DNA from: Vibrio nereis NBRC 15637
GTDB taxonomy: Bacteria > Pseudomonadota > Gammaproteobacteria > Enterobacterales > Vibrionaceae
Direction: 5' to 3'
Assembly (NCBI RefSeq): GCF_001591105.1
Contig: NZ_BCUD01000007.1
Span: forward strand, 1-64,000
DNA length: 64,000 nucleotides
In this document: positions 1 through 7,988 of the stretch, in pieces
How positions within the stretch are numbered: position 1 is the stretch's first letter
Layout of the letters: each line of letters opens with the position of its first letter
Notes under the pieces: generated by a model
What the model saw: only the letters and a program-made list of their open reading frames with translations
What the model was told of the DNA's origin: nothing
Databases searched by the model: none
Translations under genes and position numbers: made by a program

Positions 1-230
1 TTGTGAGTTACAACAATAAATGAAACTCCCGTAGGAATTTGTTTTTATTAGTCGATAAAAAAGCTAGCTGTCTGGATAGTGGGGATTTACTAAAGCTGTA
101 CCTGGTTCGAAAAATCCAAGGCTTGGATAACGTTGTTAAGCCATTAAAAATGTGATTGCGGTAATCTGGCTATCGCTTGAAACATCTTATTATGTGAAAG
201 CTAGAATCGATTACAGGGTTGAATTGTGTC
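1..230. other. Left edge, no gene recognised
   Basis: No convincing reading frame or RNA family was recognised here. The stretch ends in a strong plus-strand terminator, so it is probably the 3' part or untranslated tail of a plus-strand transcript that begins before the window. A small RNA is possible but not shown. Confidence 0.4.
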
Positions 231-260
231 GCCACCTGCTAAGTTAGCAGGTGGCTTTTT
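231..260 (+). terminator. Rho-independent terminator
   Basis: A perfect 10-bp stem (GCCACCTGCT/AGCAGGTGGC) with a 5-nt loop is followed by TTTTTATT on the plus strand. The T-run is only on the plus side, so it ends a transcript entering from the left edge. On the minus strand, just past trpB, it could form a hairpin but has no T-tail. Confidence 0.8.
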
Positions 261-270
261 ATTATTCGGT

Positions 271-1494
271 TTAGAGTAGCGATTCGATGCCGTATTTAGT
301 GCCGTAGTTTTCTACAACAAAATCAATATCTTTATCGCCACGGCCAGACAGGTTGACGAGGATAGAACCGTTTACACCTTGCTTCGCGAGTTTGATGGCG
401 TAAGCAACTGCATGAGAAGATTCGATCGCCGGGATGATCCCCTCTTGACGTGATAATTCAAAGAAAGCGTCGATCGCTTCATCGTCAGTAATGGAGCCAT
501 AATTAACGCGGCCGATATCTTTTAGGTAGCTGTGTTGTGGGCCAACGGACGGATAGTCTAACCCGCTAGCAACGGAGTACACTTCTTGTGGCTCGCCTTG
601 TTCGTCTTTTAGCATATAAGACTTAAATCCATGCATCACACCAGGCTCACCTAAGGTCAGTGTTGCTGCATGCTCTCCCACTTGTTCTAACGAGCGGCCA
701 GCAGGCTCCACACCGTGAATGGCAACGTCTTTATCGTCTAGAAATGCGCTGAATAGGCCCATGGCGTTTGAGCCACCCCCAACACAAGCAACTAGGTTGT
801 CGGGTAATGTGCCAGTCATCTCCTGGAATTGAACACGAGCCTCGTTACCAATGATGGATTGGAAATCACGGACCATTTTAGGGAAAGGGTGCGGGCCAAC
901 TACAGAGCCGATAGCGTATATCTGAGTTTCAGGATCTTGCAGGTAGGCTTCAAAAGCTGCGTCGACTGCTTCTTTCAGTGTCTTTCTTCCGTGTGTTGCT
1001 GGAATCACATTAGCGCCCAAAATTCGCATGCGGACCACATTTGGGTGCTCTTTAGCAATATCCACTTCACCCATGTAAATATCGCACTCCAAACCAACAA
1101 GCGCAGCCGCAGTAGCTAAAGCAACGCCATGTTGGCCTGCGCCAGTTTCAGCGATCAGTTTCTTTTTACCCATTTTTTTGGCCAATATAGCTTCGCCAAG
1201 GCAGTGGTTGATCTTATGTGCACCAGTGTGGTTGAGATCCTCTCGCTTAAGGAAGATGTCTACGCCGTATTTATTCGACAGGTTCTCAGCATGAAAAATA
1301 GGGCTAGGGCGTCCAACAAAATGTTTATAAAGACGTGCTAGCTCAGTTTGAAAGTCAGGGTCTTTGCAGCACTCTTCATAGGCGGCATTGATTTCGAGCA
1401 TGATCTGTTCCAGCTGTGGTGGAACAAAGCTACCACCGTATTCGCCAAAGTATCCGTCCTGGTTGGGCATTGGGTGGTCAAAAGAGTTCTTCAT
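271..1494 (-). CDS. trpB: Stand-alone tryptophan synthase beta chain
   Basis: A 407-residue PLP enzyme of the TrpB family, which joins indole and L-serine to make L-tryptophan in the cytoplasm. The PLP lysine lies in HKIN (K94), the catalytic glutamate in AETGAGQHG (E116), and the phosphate-binding GGGSNA and C-terminal SGRGDKD motifs are intact. Length matches the family. The ATG has AGGA 8 nt upstream. No trpA, trpC or trpE is nearby, so this is probably a second copy beside the usual trp operon, a known situation in some gammaproteobacteria. A TrpR-like operator covers its promoter. Without TrpA the beta chain can also turn serine into aminoacrylate (family knowledge). The divergent neighbour is a triple RidA protein, whose family hydrolyses that intermediate. 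Active-site conservation supports a working enzyme; its real substrate is inferred. Confidence 0.93.
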   Translation of the reverse strand: MKNSFDHPMPNQDGYFGEYGGSFVPPQLEQIMLEINAAYEECCKDPDFQTELARLYKHFVGRPSPIFHAENLSNKYGVDIFLKREDLNHTGAHKINHCLGEAILAKKMGKKKLIAETGAGQHGVALATAAALVGLECDIYMGEVDIAKEHPNVVRMRILGANVIPATHGRKTLKEAVDAAFEAYLQDPETQIYAIGSVVGPHPFPKMVRDFQSIIGNEARVQFQEMTGTLPDNLVACVGGGSNAMGLFSAFLDDKDVAIHGVEPAGRSLEQVGEHAATLTLGEPGVMHGFKSYMLKDEQGEPQEVYSVASGLDYPSVGPQHSYLKDIGRVNYGSITDDEAIDAFFELSRQEGIIPAIESSHAVAYAIKLAKQGVNGSILVNLSGRGDKDIDFVVENYGTKYGIESLL

Positions 1495-1571
1495 TATTTA
1501 CATCCTAGTCAATGAGTATATCGCTCAGTTATACCTAAACTGGGTAAAATATTGTGTGATCAGTTGCCTAA

Positions 1572-1601
1572 ATTATACTTTTTGTTCTAGTGAACTAGTT
1601 G
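1572..1601 (-). promoter_or_regulatory. trpB promoter with TrpR-operator-like palindrome
   Basis: Read on the minus strand, a perfect TATAAT (1572-1577) lies about 78 nt before the trpB ATG. Immediately upstream, 1584-1601 is GTTCTAGTGAACTAGTTG, which matches the E. coli TrpR consensus GTACTAGTTAACTAGTAC at 14 of 18 positions and keeps both CTAGT/ACTAG half sites. It overlaps the -35 region, the place expected for repression by tryptophan-bound TrpR. The match was made by eye against remembered operators (trp, aroH). Confidence 0.7.
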
Positions 1602-1958
1602 GTTGATACACGTGTGGGCTGATTGATGGGAGTTAAGTGTATACATGTAAATCAGCATGTTAGGAGTGTAGGCCGTGTACTTAGATATTTTTCTAGGACA
1701 ATTTATTCACTTTTAACGACATAAAAAACATACAAATAAGAGGGTTTTTCGTATTTGGAGGGTTTTACTGTGAACAACCTATCATTACAGAGCTAAAAAT
1801 CAAAAAATGGCTGCTTTGTTTGTTGGGTATGTATTCATAAATAGCGAATCATTACAGATTAAAGGGCCACATATTTCTGATTATGATAGAAACTTCGGAT
1901 AATTAGTCGATAAGTGACTAATTATCCTTAAAAACCAGTTCTGGTAGTGAAAATGTAT

Positions 1959-2001
1959 TTTGATTTTTATCACATTTAATTTATGAAGTTTGTCTTACTA
2001 T
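1959..2001 (+). promoter_or_regulatory. Possible CRP-activated promoter of the triple ridA gene
   Basis: TTTGA-N6-TCACA at 1959-1974 matches the CRP core at 9 of 10 bases, with a full TCACATTT right half. A TACTAT -10 lies at 1996-2001, which would place transcription start near 2008, 41.5 bp from the CRP site centre (class II spacing). The rest of the 1495-2084 gap is AT-rich and I see no gene in it. Confidence 0.4.
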
Positions 2002-2084
2002 CTCGCCACTTCATTGATTTTTTTAATTATAAAACCTAAAGATAAATATAAATTTCTGTACTTTATAAAAGGATAATAATCGAC

Positions 2085-3350
2085 ATGACTGGCGGTATCA
2101 TCAAAGTTTCTCGAAATACCGAGAATGCACCTAAGAATTCAGTATCTACACAAACAGTAGCGTTTTCTCACTATAATAATATTTCGGCTCAGTTACCTAT
2201 TGATCCTAAAACAAATGAAATTGTTGTAGGTGATATAAAAGAACAAGCGAAACAGTGTTTAGATAATATTAAAGCAATTGTAGAAAGTATCGACCATGTT
2301 ATGGATGATGTGGTTAAAATTAATGTATTCCTGAAAAACATCTCTGATATTGAAGCGGTTGATGACGTTTACGCAACGTTCTTCAAAGATTACTTTCCTA
2401 CTCGTACCGTCGTTGCTGTTGATGCGCTGCCTATGAGTGATGCTTTGATTCAGGTTGACGCGATCATCTCAAATGGCGAAGGCACACCGTGCCAAGAGCC
2501 TTGCGATCTTATTAAACTAGCAAGAAACACTGAAGGCGCACCACATAGCGCGGTATCGACTCAGACAGTTGCTTTCTCTCACTACAATAACATTTCTGCT
2601 CAATTGCCTGTTGACCCTAAAAGCGGCGCCATTGTTGCTGGTGGTGTAAAAGAGCAAGCGGGACAATGCTTAAGAAACATTAAAACTATTCTAGAAAGTA
2701 TCGATGTACCTTTTGACGATATCGTAAAAATCAATATCTTCTTGAAAGACCTTGCTGATATCGATGCAGTCAACGAAGTTTATACAACATTTTTCCCAGA
2801 TTCAGCGATAGCAAGAACAGTAGCCTATGTTCCAGCGCGATCCATTGTTGCGGCATCAGCTTTGCCAATGGATGCGTTAGTGCAAATTGATGCTGTTGTG
2901 TCTCATGGTGATGGCACACCTCCGCAAGAAGTGGAAGACAGACATGGTATTGTTATTAGAGCGAACAACACAGATAAAGCGCCATTAAGTCCACTATACA
3001 CTCAGACGGTAGCGTTCTCTCATTACAACCACATTGCAGCGCAGTTACCGATTGATCCGCAAAGTAATGCCATGATTGAGGGTGGTGTAAAAGAGCAAGC
3101 AGAACAGTGCTTAAACAATATTAAAGCGATTGTTGAAAGCGTGGGCCATGTGATGGATGACATTGTAAAGGTAAATGTGCAGCTTAAAGATATGGCAGAT
3201 TTGGATGCCGTTAACCAAGTTTACGCTAACTTCTTTGAAAAAGAACTTCCAGCTAGAACGACTGTAGGGGTCTCTGCTATTCCTATGGATGCTCTTGTTC
3301 AAATTGATGTGGTAATGTCAAATGGTGAAGGGACACCTCCACGTATTTAG
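2085..3350 (+). CDS. Triple RidA-domain protein (tandem Rid/YjgF fusion)
   Basis: A 421-residue protein of three RidA/YjgF/UK114 domains in a row (about 1-134, 140-278, 285-421). Rid proteins are normally homotrimers of about 130 residues that hydrolyse enamine/imine intermediates such as 2-aminoacrylate; this chain could fold as one covalent trimer. Each unit repeats TQTVAFSHYN, the EQ..QCL.NIK helix and a C-terminal ALVQID-like strand. The conserved substrate-carboxylate arginine corresponds to R107 in unit 1 and R391 in unit 3. Unit 2 carries an extra stretch of about nine residues giving two Arg motifs (R244 and R252). There is no signal peptide, so it is cytoplasmic. AAAAGGA precedes the ATG by 11 nt. 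Divergent from trpB. The family call is firm; activity is inferred. Confidence 0.85.
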   Translation: MTGGIIKVSRNTENAPKNSVSTQTVAFSHYNNISAQLPIDPKTNEIVVGDIKEQAKQCLDNIKAIVESIDHVMDDVVKINVFLKNISDIEAVDDVYATFFKDYFPTRTVVAVDALPMSDALIQVDAIISNGEGTPCQEPCDLIKLARNTEGAPHSAVSTQTVAFSHYNNISAQLPVDPKSGAIVAGGVKEQAGQCLRNIKTILESIDVPFDDIVKINIFLKDLADIDAVNEVYTTFFPDSAIARTVAYVPARSIVAASALPMDALVQIDAVVSHGDGTPPQEVEDRHGIVIRANNTDKAPLSPLYTQTVAFSHYNHIAAQLPIDPQSNAMIEGGVKEQAEQCLNNIKAIVESVGHVMDDIVKVNVQLKDMADLDAVNQVYANFFEKELPARTTVGVSAIPMDALVQIDVVMSNGEGTPPRI

Positions 3351-3397
3351 CCATTGTGTGAATAGTACTCACGCACACTGAAAACATCTAATTTTCC

Positions 3398-3456
3398 GGC
3401 AGGTAGTTATGGCTTGAAAGATATAGTATCTATCAAGTTATAGCGCCTGCCATTTT
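3398..3456 (+). terminator. Terminator after triple ridA
   Basis: An outer GGCAGG/CCTGCC stem encloses an inner perfect-looking hairpin (CTTGA-AGATA...TATCT-TCAAG), followed by ATTTTTATTT. This unusually long branched structure ends the triple-ridA transcript. Confidence 0.7.
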
Positions 3457-3582
3457 TATTTCATCATGAGTATTTGTTAATAAGTTGAAATGTCATTAGC
3501 GAATGGCGTATAAACTCATATTTATATCTAAATAAATATGTAGGTTATCTAGCAAGGTAGCGTTAAATAAGATGTTTTTATT

Positions 3583-3792
3583 TTAATTAACTTCAAAGGT
3601 TCCCAGCTTAAAACCATCATTAGACAAAATGTCGCCTTTCATCGATTTTTCACAAAAATCAAAGTGTATGGAATATAAATTGGATTGGAGTTTAGGAAGG
3701 ATATGGCGCTGTAAAATATCACTATTTAATTGGTGTATTTCTGCTGACCATCGAGAGTCGGTTTTTTCTAAATAAAATTCTATATTAAACAA
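3583..3792 (-). CDS. Small hypothetical protein
   Basis: A 69-residue frame that I do not recognise. It starts at TTG with AAGGA about 12 nt upstream and has low G+C compared with its neighbours. There is no signal peptide or membrane segment; the sequence has mixed polar residues with several Phe/Tyr. It lies alone between the triple ridA terminator and the cspA terminator. A non-ATG start and lack of an obvious promoter keep confidence low; it may be a chance frame. Confidence 0.35.
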   Translation of the reverse strand: MFNIEFYLEKTDSRWSAEIHQLNSDILQRHILPKLQSNLYSIHFDFCEKSMKGDILSNDGFKLGTFEVN

Positions 3793-3940
3793 TGAGTGGT
3801 TATTTCCTTAGTGAGTTTTTTTCGCATGATTTTTTGTACCAGAAACGCTGGCGGCTCGTTCTTCGAGACATAATTTACCTAATTGGGGAATAAAGAGTAG
3901 AGAGGTGCTAAATGGAATGGTTTAGATGAGATTCAAAATA

Positions 3941-3971
3941 GAAAAGGTGCGGTGAAAGCTCACCACACCTT
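3941..3971 (-). terminator. Terminator after the cold shock gene
   Basis: On the minus strand, AAGGTG-T-GGTGA pairs with TTCACC-G-CACCTT around a short loop, followed by TTCTATTTT. It lies about 30 nt past the cold shock stop codon. Confidence 0.7.
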
Positions 3972-3999
3972 AAAATACTTATAACGTTTTAAAGCTTAA

Positions 4000-4209
4000 T
4001 TATAGAGCTGTAACGTTTGACGCTTGAGGGCCTTTTTTGCCTTGCTCAACGTCGAAGCTTACTTTTTGGCCTTCAGCTAGAGTTTTGAAGCCATCAGAAA
4101 CGATAGAGTTGAAGTGAACGAATACGTCTGCGCCACCGTTATCTTGAGTGATGAAGCCAAAACCTTTAGTTTCGTTGAACCATTTTACTGAACCAGTCAT
4201 TTTAGACAT
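4000..4209 (-). CDS. Cold shock protein, CspA family
   Basis: A 69-residue single cold-shock domain that binds single-stranded nucleic acid and melts RNA secondary structure. RNP1 (KGFGFI, near residues 15-20) and RNP2 (VFVHF, near 29-33) are both intact, as is the GSVKWFN start. The length is standard for CspA. The ATG is preceded by AAGG with 7-nt spacing. It is transcribed alone, with a long leader of about 165 nt upstream as in cold-induced csp genes. Which of the several Vibrio Csp paralogues this is cannot be decided from the sequence alone. Confidence 0.95.
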   Translation of the reverse strand: MSKMTGSVKWFNETKGFGFITQDNGGADVFVHFNSIVSDGFKTLAEGQKVSFDVEQGKKGPQASNVTAL

Positions 4210-4407
4210 AGGGATACCTTAATAAAAATTTAAAAAATAATAGAACTGCGAACAAAGGCTACTTTAGGATATTATTAACAAAAGTTATCGCAGGATCTAG
4301 ACGAAAGGTATCGAAAGCTAACTGAGAAAAGACTTGTACTAACTGTTTCACTAATAGCCCGTTTGTAAGAGCTGAGTACACTATACACGTAAATTAGCTT
4401 ATGGCGA
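4210..4407 (-). promoter_or_regulatory. Cold shock gene promoter and long 5' leader
   Basis: On the minus strand a TCGCCA (-35, 4402-4407) and TATAGT (-10, 4380-4385) are 16 bp apart. A start near 4373 would give a leader of about 165 nt, close to the 159-nt leader of E. coli cspA, which acts as an RNA thermosensor. The leader is AT-rich near the start codon. Promoter and function are inferred. The remainder to 4602 holds no gene that I can see. Confidence 0.4.
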
Positions 4408-4602
4408 GGTTTATTTTTAGTTTTTCATGGATAAAAATATTCTTGTATAGGCATTAAGACTATTTTCTGAGTTGTCTTATTGTCTTAAGTTGTTGATTGT
4501 AATTTGATTTTTTATTTTTCTTGAGGTCTTCTCTCATTACCTAAGATGAAAAGTATCTGGGCTTGATTACTTGGAGCTTCGTCACCCAACAGGCGTTTTC
4601 GC

Positions 4603-5910
4603 TTAGCTGCGCGCTGGATAAACGCGCTTACCAGCAACATATGTGGCATCAACGTTGCGGTCATCGCCCAAAACAAGCAGCGCAAACAACCTGTCTTCTA
4701 AGTTTGGTGAATACAAGCTGTGCAGCTTTTGCAAGTCTGTAGCAAACCAGTTGAGTATGACAAAGTCCGCCTCTTTGCCTTTGGTAAAGTTGCCTACCTT
4801 ATCAGCTATACTTAGCGCTCTCGCGCCTCCTAATGTGGCAAGATACAGCCCTTTAAAAGCAGACAGTTTATCTCCTTGTAAGTGCACCACTTTATATGCC
4901 TCGTTTAAGGTCTGTAGCTGAGAGAAACTGGTGCCCGCGCCGATATCCGTACCTAGGCCGACCCGAATTCCCTTTTGTTCGGCTTTACCGAAGTTAAACA
5001 GACCACTGCCTAAAAAGAGGTTCGAAATGGGGCAGAAGGCAATTACTGAATCGGTCTGTGCGATGCTATTCCACTCGTCCTCAGTTAAATGAATGGAATG
5101 GGCAAAAACGGACTTTTCTCCAGCGAGGCCGAAATGTTGGTATACATCAAAGTAGTTATCGCGTTCTGGGAACAGGGAGCTAACCCACTCAACTTCACTT
5201 TTGTTCTCCGACAGGTGTGTATGCACATACACATCGGGATACTCTGCTTTGAGTTTTCCAGCCATTGCTAGCTGTTCAGGAGTAGACGTAGGAGCAAACC
5301 TTGGTGTGATCGCGTACTGCAATCTATTGCGGCCGTGCCATTTCTCAATCAGCGCTTTGCTATCGTCATAGCTAGATTGCGCAGTGTCGAGAAGATATTC
5401 GGGCGCATTTCTGTCCATCATGACTTTGCCCGCAATGATCCTCATATTTCGTTTGTCAGCCTCTTCAAATAATGCGTCTACAGACTGCGGGTGTACAGTG
5501 CAAAACACTAATGCGCTGGTTGTCCCGTTTTTTAGCAGCTCATTGATAAAAAAGGTGGCGATGTTTTTTGCGTGGTTTTTATCGTGAAACATCCTTTCGG
5601 TAGGAAAGGTGTAGGTTTCAAGCCACTCCAATAATTGCTCGCCATAGGCTGCGATCATCTGAGTTTGTGGATAGTGTATGTGAGTATCAATAAACCCGGG
5701 AAGAATGAGTTTGCCGCGTTGGTCATCAATGTGAGCGTATAGACCCGCGTCAGACTCTTCGTAACTCTTAAGTATTTTGATGTGGCTATTCTCGATGACC
5801 AGCAAACCATCAGGCCAATATTGATAAGAGTCCGCTATATTCTCCACTTTGGCAGGATCGTCAATAAAGTGAAGAATGCTCGAACGAATAGCGGTGATTT
5901 CTGATCGCAT
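4603..5910 (-). CDS. guaD: Guanine deaminase
   Basis: A 435-residue amidohydrolase that turns guanine into xanthine and ammonia in purine salvage or breakdown. The metal-binding DTHIHYPQ (H77, H79) sits early as usual; the later HTHLSE, FAHSIHL and GTDIGAGTS segments supply the remaining His and Asp ligands and match guanine deaminases rather than chlorohydrolases. Length is normal for the family. GGAG lies 8 nt before the ATG. It is followed by no other purine gene, and the upstream neighbour on the same strand is only a transporter remnant, so it appears to be a single-gene unit. Confidence 0.92.
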   Translation of the reverse strand: MRSEITAIRSSILHFIDDPAKVENIADSYQYWPDGLLVIENSHIKILKSYEESDAGLYAHIDDQRGKLILPGFIDTHIHYPQTQMIAAYGEQLLEWLETYTFPTERMFHDKNHAKNIATFFINELLKNGTTSALVFCTVHPQSVDALFEEADKRNMRIIAGKVMMDRNAPEYLLDTAQSSYDDSKALIEKWHGRNRLQYAITPRFAPTSTPEQLAMAGKLKAEYPDVYVHTHLSENKSEVEWVSSLFPERDNYFDVYQHFGLAGEKSVFAHSIHLTEDEWNSIAQTDSVIAFCPISNLFLGSGLFNFGKAEQKGIRVGLGTDIGAGTSFSQLQTLNEAYKVVHLQGDKLSAFKGLYLATLGGARALSIADKVGNFTKGKEADFVILNWFATDLQKLHSLYSPNLEDRLFALLVLGDDRNVDATYVAGKRVYPARS

Positions 5911-6026
5911 CTTTATTGCTCCACACTAAGGCTACGTTAACCACTCTATTGAATATAACTGATAATACTCAGGTTTGCGGTGTTGCCTCTCTCGATAAAG
6001 CCATTGGATAGGGTGTTTTCCAGAGC

Positions 6027-6149
6027 TTAAGCCGCTTTGACTTCCAAATTGTCAGGGATAAATGCAAACAGGCCAGATGAAACAACCAGCATGGCGCCGA
6101 CCATCCAGCTCATTGAGATACCGAAATGCTCAGAGACAAAACCCGCTAA
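6027..6149 (-). pseudogene. C-terminal remnant of an MFS-type transporter
   Basis: Read on the minus strand this gives about 40 residues (LAGFVSEHFG, then a hydrophobic stretch, then FAFIPD and a short charged tail) ending in TAA, very like the last transmembrane helix of a major facilitator transporter. There is no start codon and no preceding helices: the frame runs straight into the terminator and stop codon of the next upstream gene. It is therefore a gene tail left after deletion or rearrangement. The family is inferred from general character, not from a named relative. Confidence 0.6.
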
Positions 6150-6166
6150 ATTGCGGGCTTTATTTT
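6137..6166. terminator. Terminator between small gene and MFS remnant
   Basis: CCCGC-taaatt-GCGGG has TTTATTTTA on the plus side and TTTTGTC on the minus side. On the minus strand it directly follows the stop codon of the 99-residue gene and overlaps the start of the MFS remnant. Confidence 0.65.
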
Positions 6167-6464
6167 AGTGCTTACGTGTTGGGCCGTTACGAACCAAATC
6201 TTGTCCGGTTTGGAACACTTCCTCGGTGACCCAGCGACCAAGCAACAGCTGGTGCTTGTCATCCAAAACTGCCACAAAATGACGGCCAGTGGTGTTCTGT
6301 GTTGCCATCGCCACACCTGCGACGTTTTGCAGTCCTAGCAAGCCGTTTTCTACGCTTAGCAGGAACGCCTCAAGATCATCTAGGTTATCAATTACTTTAT
6401 CGTCATCAATCATCACATTACTCTTAACTTTGGTTCTCAGTCGTGCCGTTATCTTTCGGTGCAC
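6165..6464 (-). CDS. Small hypothetical protein
   Basis: A 99-residue protein of unknown function. It begins at GTG with AGGA about 8 nt upstream; an internal ATG at 6413 (MIDDDKV) is an alternative start and would remove a basic N-terminus. The rest is acidic and helical, with no signal peptide or membrane segment. A good ribosome site and a terminator at the stop codon argue that it is real. Its frame continues, after the stop, into the MFS remnant, which suggests that the junction here was formed by a rearrangement. Confidence 0.55.
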   Translation of the reverse strand: MHRKITARLRTKVKSNVMIDDDKVIDNLDDLEAFLLSVENGLLGLQNVAGVAMATQNTTGRHFVAVLDDKHQLLLGRWVTEEVFQTGQDLVRNGPTRKH

Positions 6465-6641
6465 TTTAACTTTCCTATACCTTTAATTCTACCAGTTGGG
6501 TGATTGCCTGCTGATACATTCACCGTTTACACCTTAATTTGACCATTCACTCCAGCTAACGGCAGTTCGTCGCAAACCCCCACGTTCATTTTATTTGGTG
6601 GGTAATCTTCCACTATCGAAACAAGGTTGAGGAACAGAAAG

Positions 6642-7295
6642 ATGAAAAAATGCACATTGGCGTTGGTTGCAGCGGGTTTGTTGAGTGCGAGTCTACTTAG
6701 TGCACCGGTCATGGCGATCCCGAGTGACGCAATGATTGACGTTTACAATCAGGCTGCCGAAGGCGATAAGATTTTAGTGGATGTTGCCCACCAATCGTTT
6801 GAAAAGCACATTACCGAGCAAGGCGTGGATCCGCTGAGCTTAGTGTATCTCGGCAGCACACAAACATTGATGGGTCGAGATGCGTGGATGCCTTGGAATC
6901 AAATGGCGCACACGGAGAAAGGGCTCGCGACCATAGCAAAAGGTTTGGATTTATTAGCATCCTGCAATACTCCGCTGACAGAGCAGCAAACACGTCAAGG
7001 TTTGCCAGAGTCTTATCTGGCGAGATCTATCGCCGCGTCTACTTTTACCTCCCTGCCCGATCTGTTTAATCACTTCGAGCGTGGTTATGACCTTTTTCTA
7101 GAGCTGTTAGCGGAAGAGGCATTCCATCAACAGAGTTATGAAGCGACGGCTTGGGTGTATTTCTACGCAGTTCAAGCCGCGCTCAGAGCACAAGATATGC
7201 CGCAAGCGAAAGCATGGCAGGAAGCGATGGCTCAGCAAGATGCGCAACATCCATTAACCCAACAAGCTAAAGACTTGATTGAATCCGCAGCTTAA
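6642..7295 (+). CDS. Secreted helical protein heading an ABC/two-component operon
   Basis: A 217-residue protein with a clear signal peptide (MKKCTLALVA..., cleavage near APVMA, residues 20-25) followed by an alpha-helical periplasmic domain rich in Ala, Gln and Glu. I do not recognise the family. I chose the ATG at 6642 because GAGGA lies 8 nt before it and the signal peptide starts there; an upstream TTG would spoil the signal. It is the first gene of a tight run (9 nt to the ATPase gene) that includes a LolD-like ATPase, FtsX permease and LolA-like protein, so it may be a periplasmic substrate or partner of that transporter. Confidence 0.8.
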   Translation: MKKCTLALVAAGLLSASLLSAPVMAIPSDAMIDVYNQAAEGDKILVDVAHQSFEKHITEQGVDPLSLVYLGSTQTLMGRDAWMPWNQMAHTEKGLATIAKGLDLLASCNTPLTEQQTRQGLPESYLARSIAASTFTSLPDLFNHFERGYDLFLELLAEEAFHQQSYEATAWVYFYAVQAALRAQDMPQAKAWQEAMAQQDAQHPLTQQAKDLIESAA

Positions 7296-7304
7296 GGTGG
7301 CGTT

Positions 7305-7988
7305 ATGCTTACGTTTTCTCAGATTTTCAAAGAGTACCAATTGGGTCAACAAAAGGTAACCGCACTTAAAGGTGTGGATGGCGAAATTGCCCAAGGCGAG
7401 ATGGTGGCATTGTGCGGACCTTCGGGTTCAGGGAAAAGTACTTTGCTGAACGTACTCGGTTTGTTGGATATGGATTACCAAGGCCGAGTAGAAATAGCGG
7501 GCGCGCCTTACCCCAAAAATCCGCGGCTCGCCGCCCAGTACCGCCGCTCGAAGTTTGGCTTTGTTTTTCAGCGTTTCAACCTTATTCCGGTAATGAGTGC
7601 ATGGGAAAACGTTGCTTACCCACTGATGCTTAACGGCGATAGCCTCGCTCAGCAGCGAGCGAAAGCCTACGACATTCTAGAGCAAGTCGGATTAGCCGAG
7701 TTTGCTGATCACAGACCGGATAATTTATCGGGTGGTCAGCAACAGCGTGTCGCGATCGCCAGAGCGCTGGTTCACAATCCTCAGGTGGTGATCGCCGATG
7801 AACCGACCGCGAGTTTAGACAGCTACACAGCCAACGTAGTGATTGAGTTGATGAAAACGCTGGGTCACTCATTGGGGACCACATTCATCGTCGCCACACA
7901 CGATCCGCGTATGTCGGTTCAGTGTGACCGCACCATTGAGCTGGTGGACGGGCAAATGCATAAGGGGCAGATGAAATGGGCAAGTTAA
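7305..7988 (+). CDS. ABC transporter ATPase, LolD/MacB type
   Basis: A 227-residue nucleotide-binding subunit that powers an inner-membrane FtsX-type permease. Walker A is GPSGSGKST (near 38-46), signature LSGGQQQR (near 140), Walker B VVIADEPTASLD (near 165) and the H-loop ATHD follow in order. The short length without extra domains and the LSGGQQQR signature place it in the LolD/MacB/FtsE group, which drives lipoprotein release or mechanotransmission rather than import. Its 3' end overlaps the permease gene by 13 bp, implying translational coupling. The cargo is not known. Confidence 0.92.
   Translation: MLTFSQIFKEYQLGQQKVTALKGVDGEIAQGEMVALCGPSGSGKSTLLNVLGLLDMDYQGRVEIAGAPYPKNPRLAAQYRRSKFGFVFQRFNLIPVMSAWENVAYPLMLNGDSLAQQRAKAYDILEQVGLAEFADHRPDNLSGGQQQRVAIARALVHNPQVVIADEPTASLDSYTANVVIELMKTLGHSLGTTFIVATHDPRMSVQCDRTIELVDGQMHKGQMKWAS

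Noticed and set aside
829..1606. Plus-strand frames inside and upstream of trpB
   Set aside because: They lie antisense to a well-supported gene, lack ribosome sites and have low-complexity composition.
6289..6712. Frames opposite the 99-residue gene and across the 6465-6641 gap
   Set aside because: No ribosome site or family; they cross the promoter region of the next operon.
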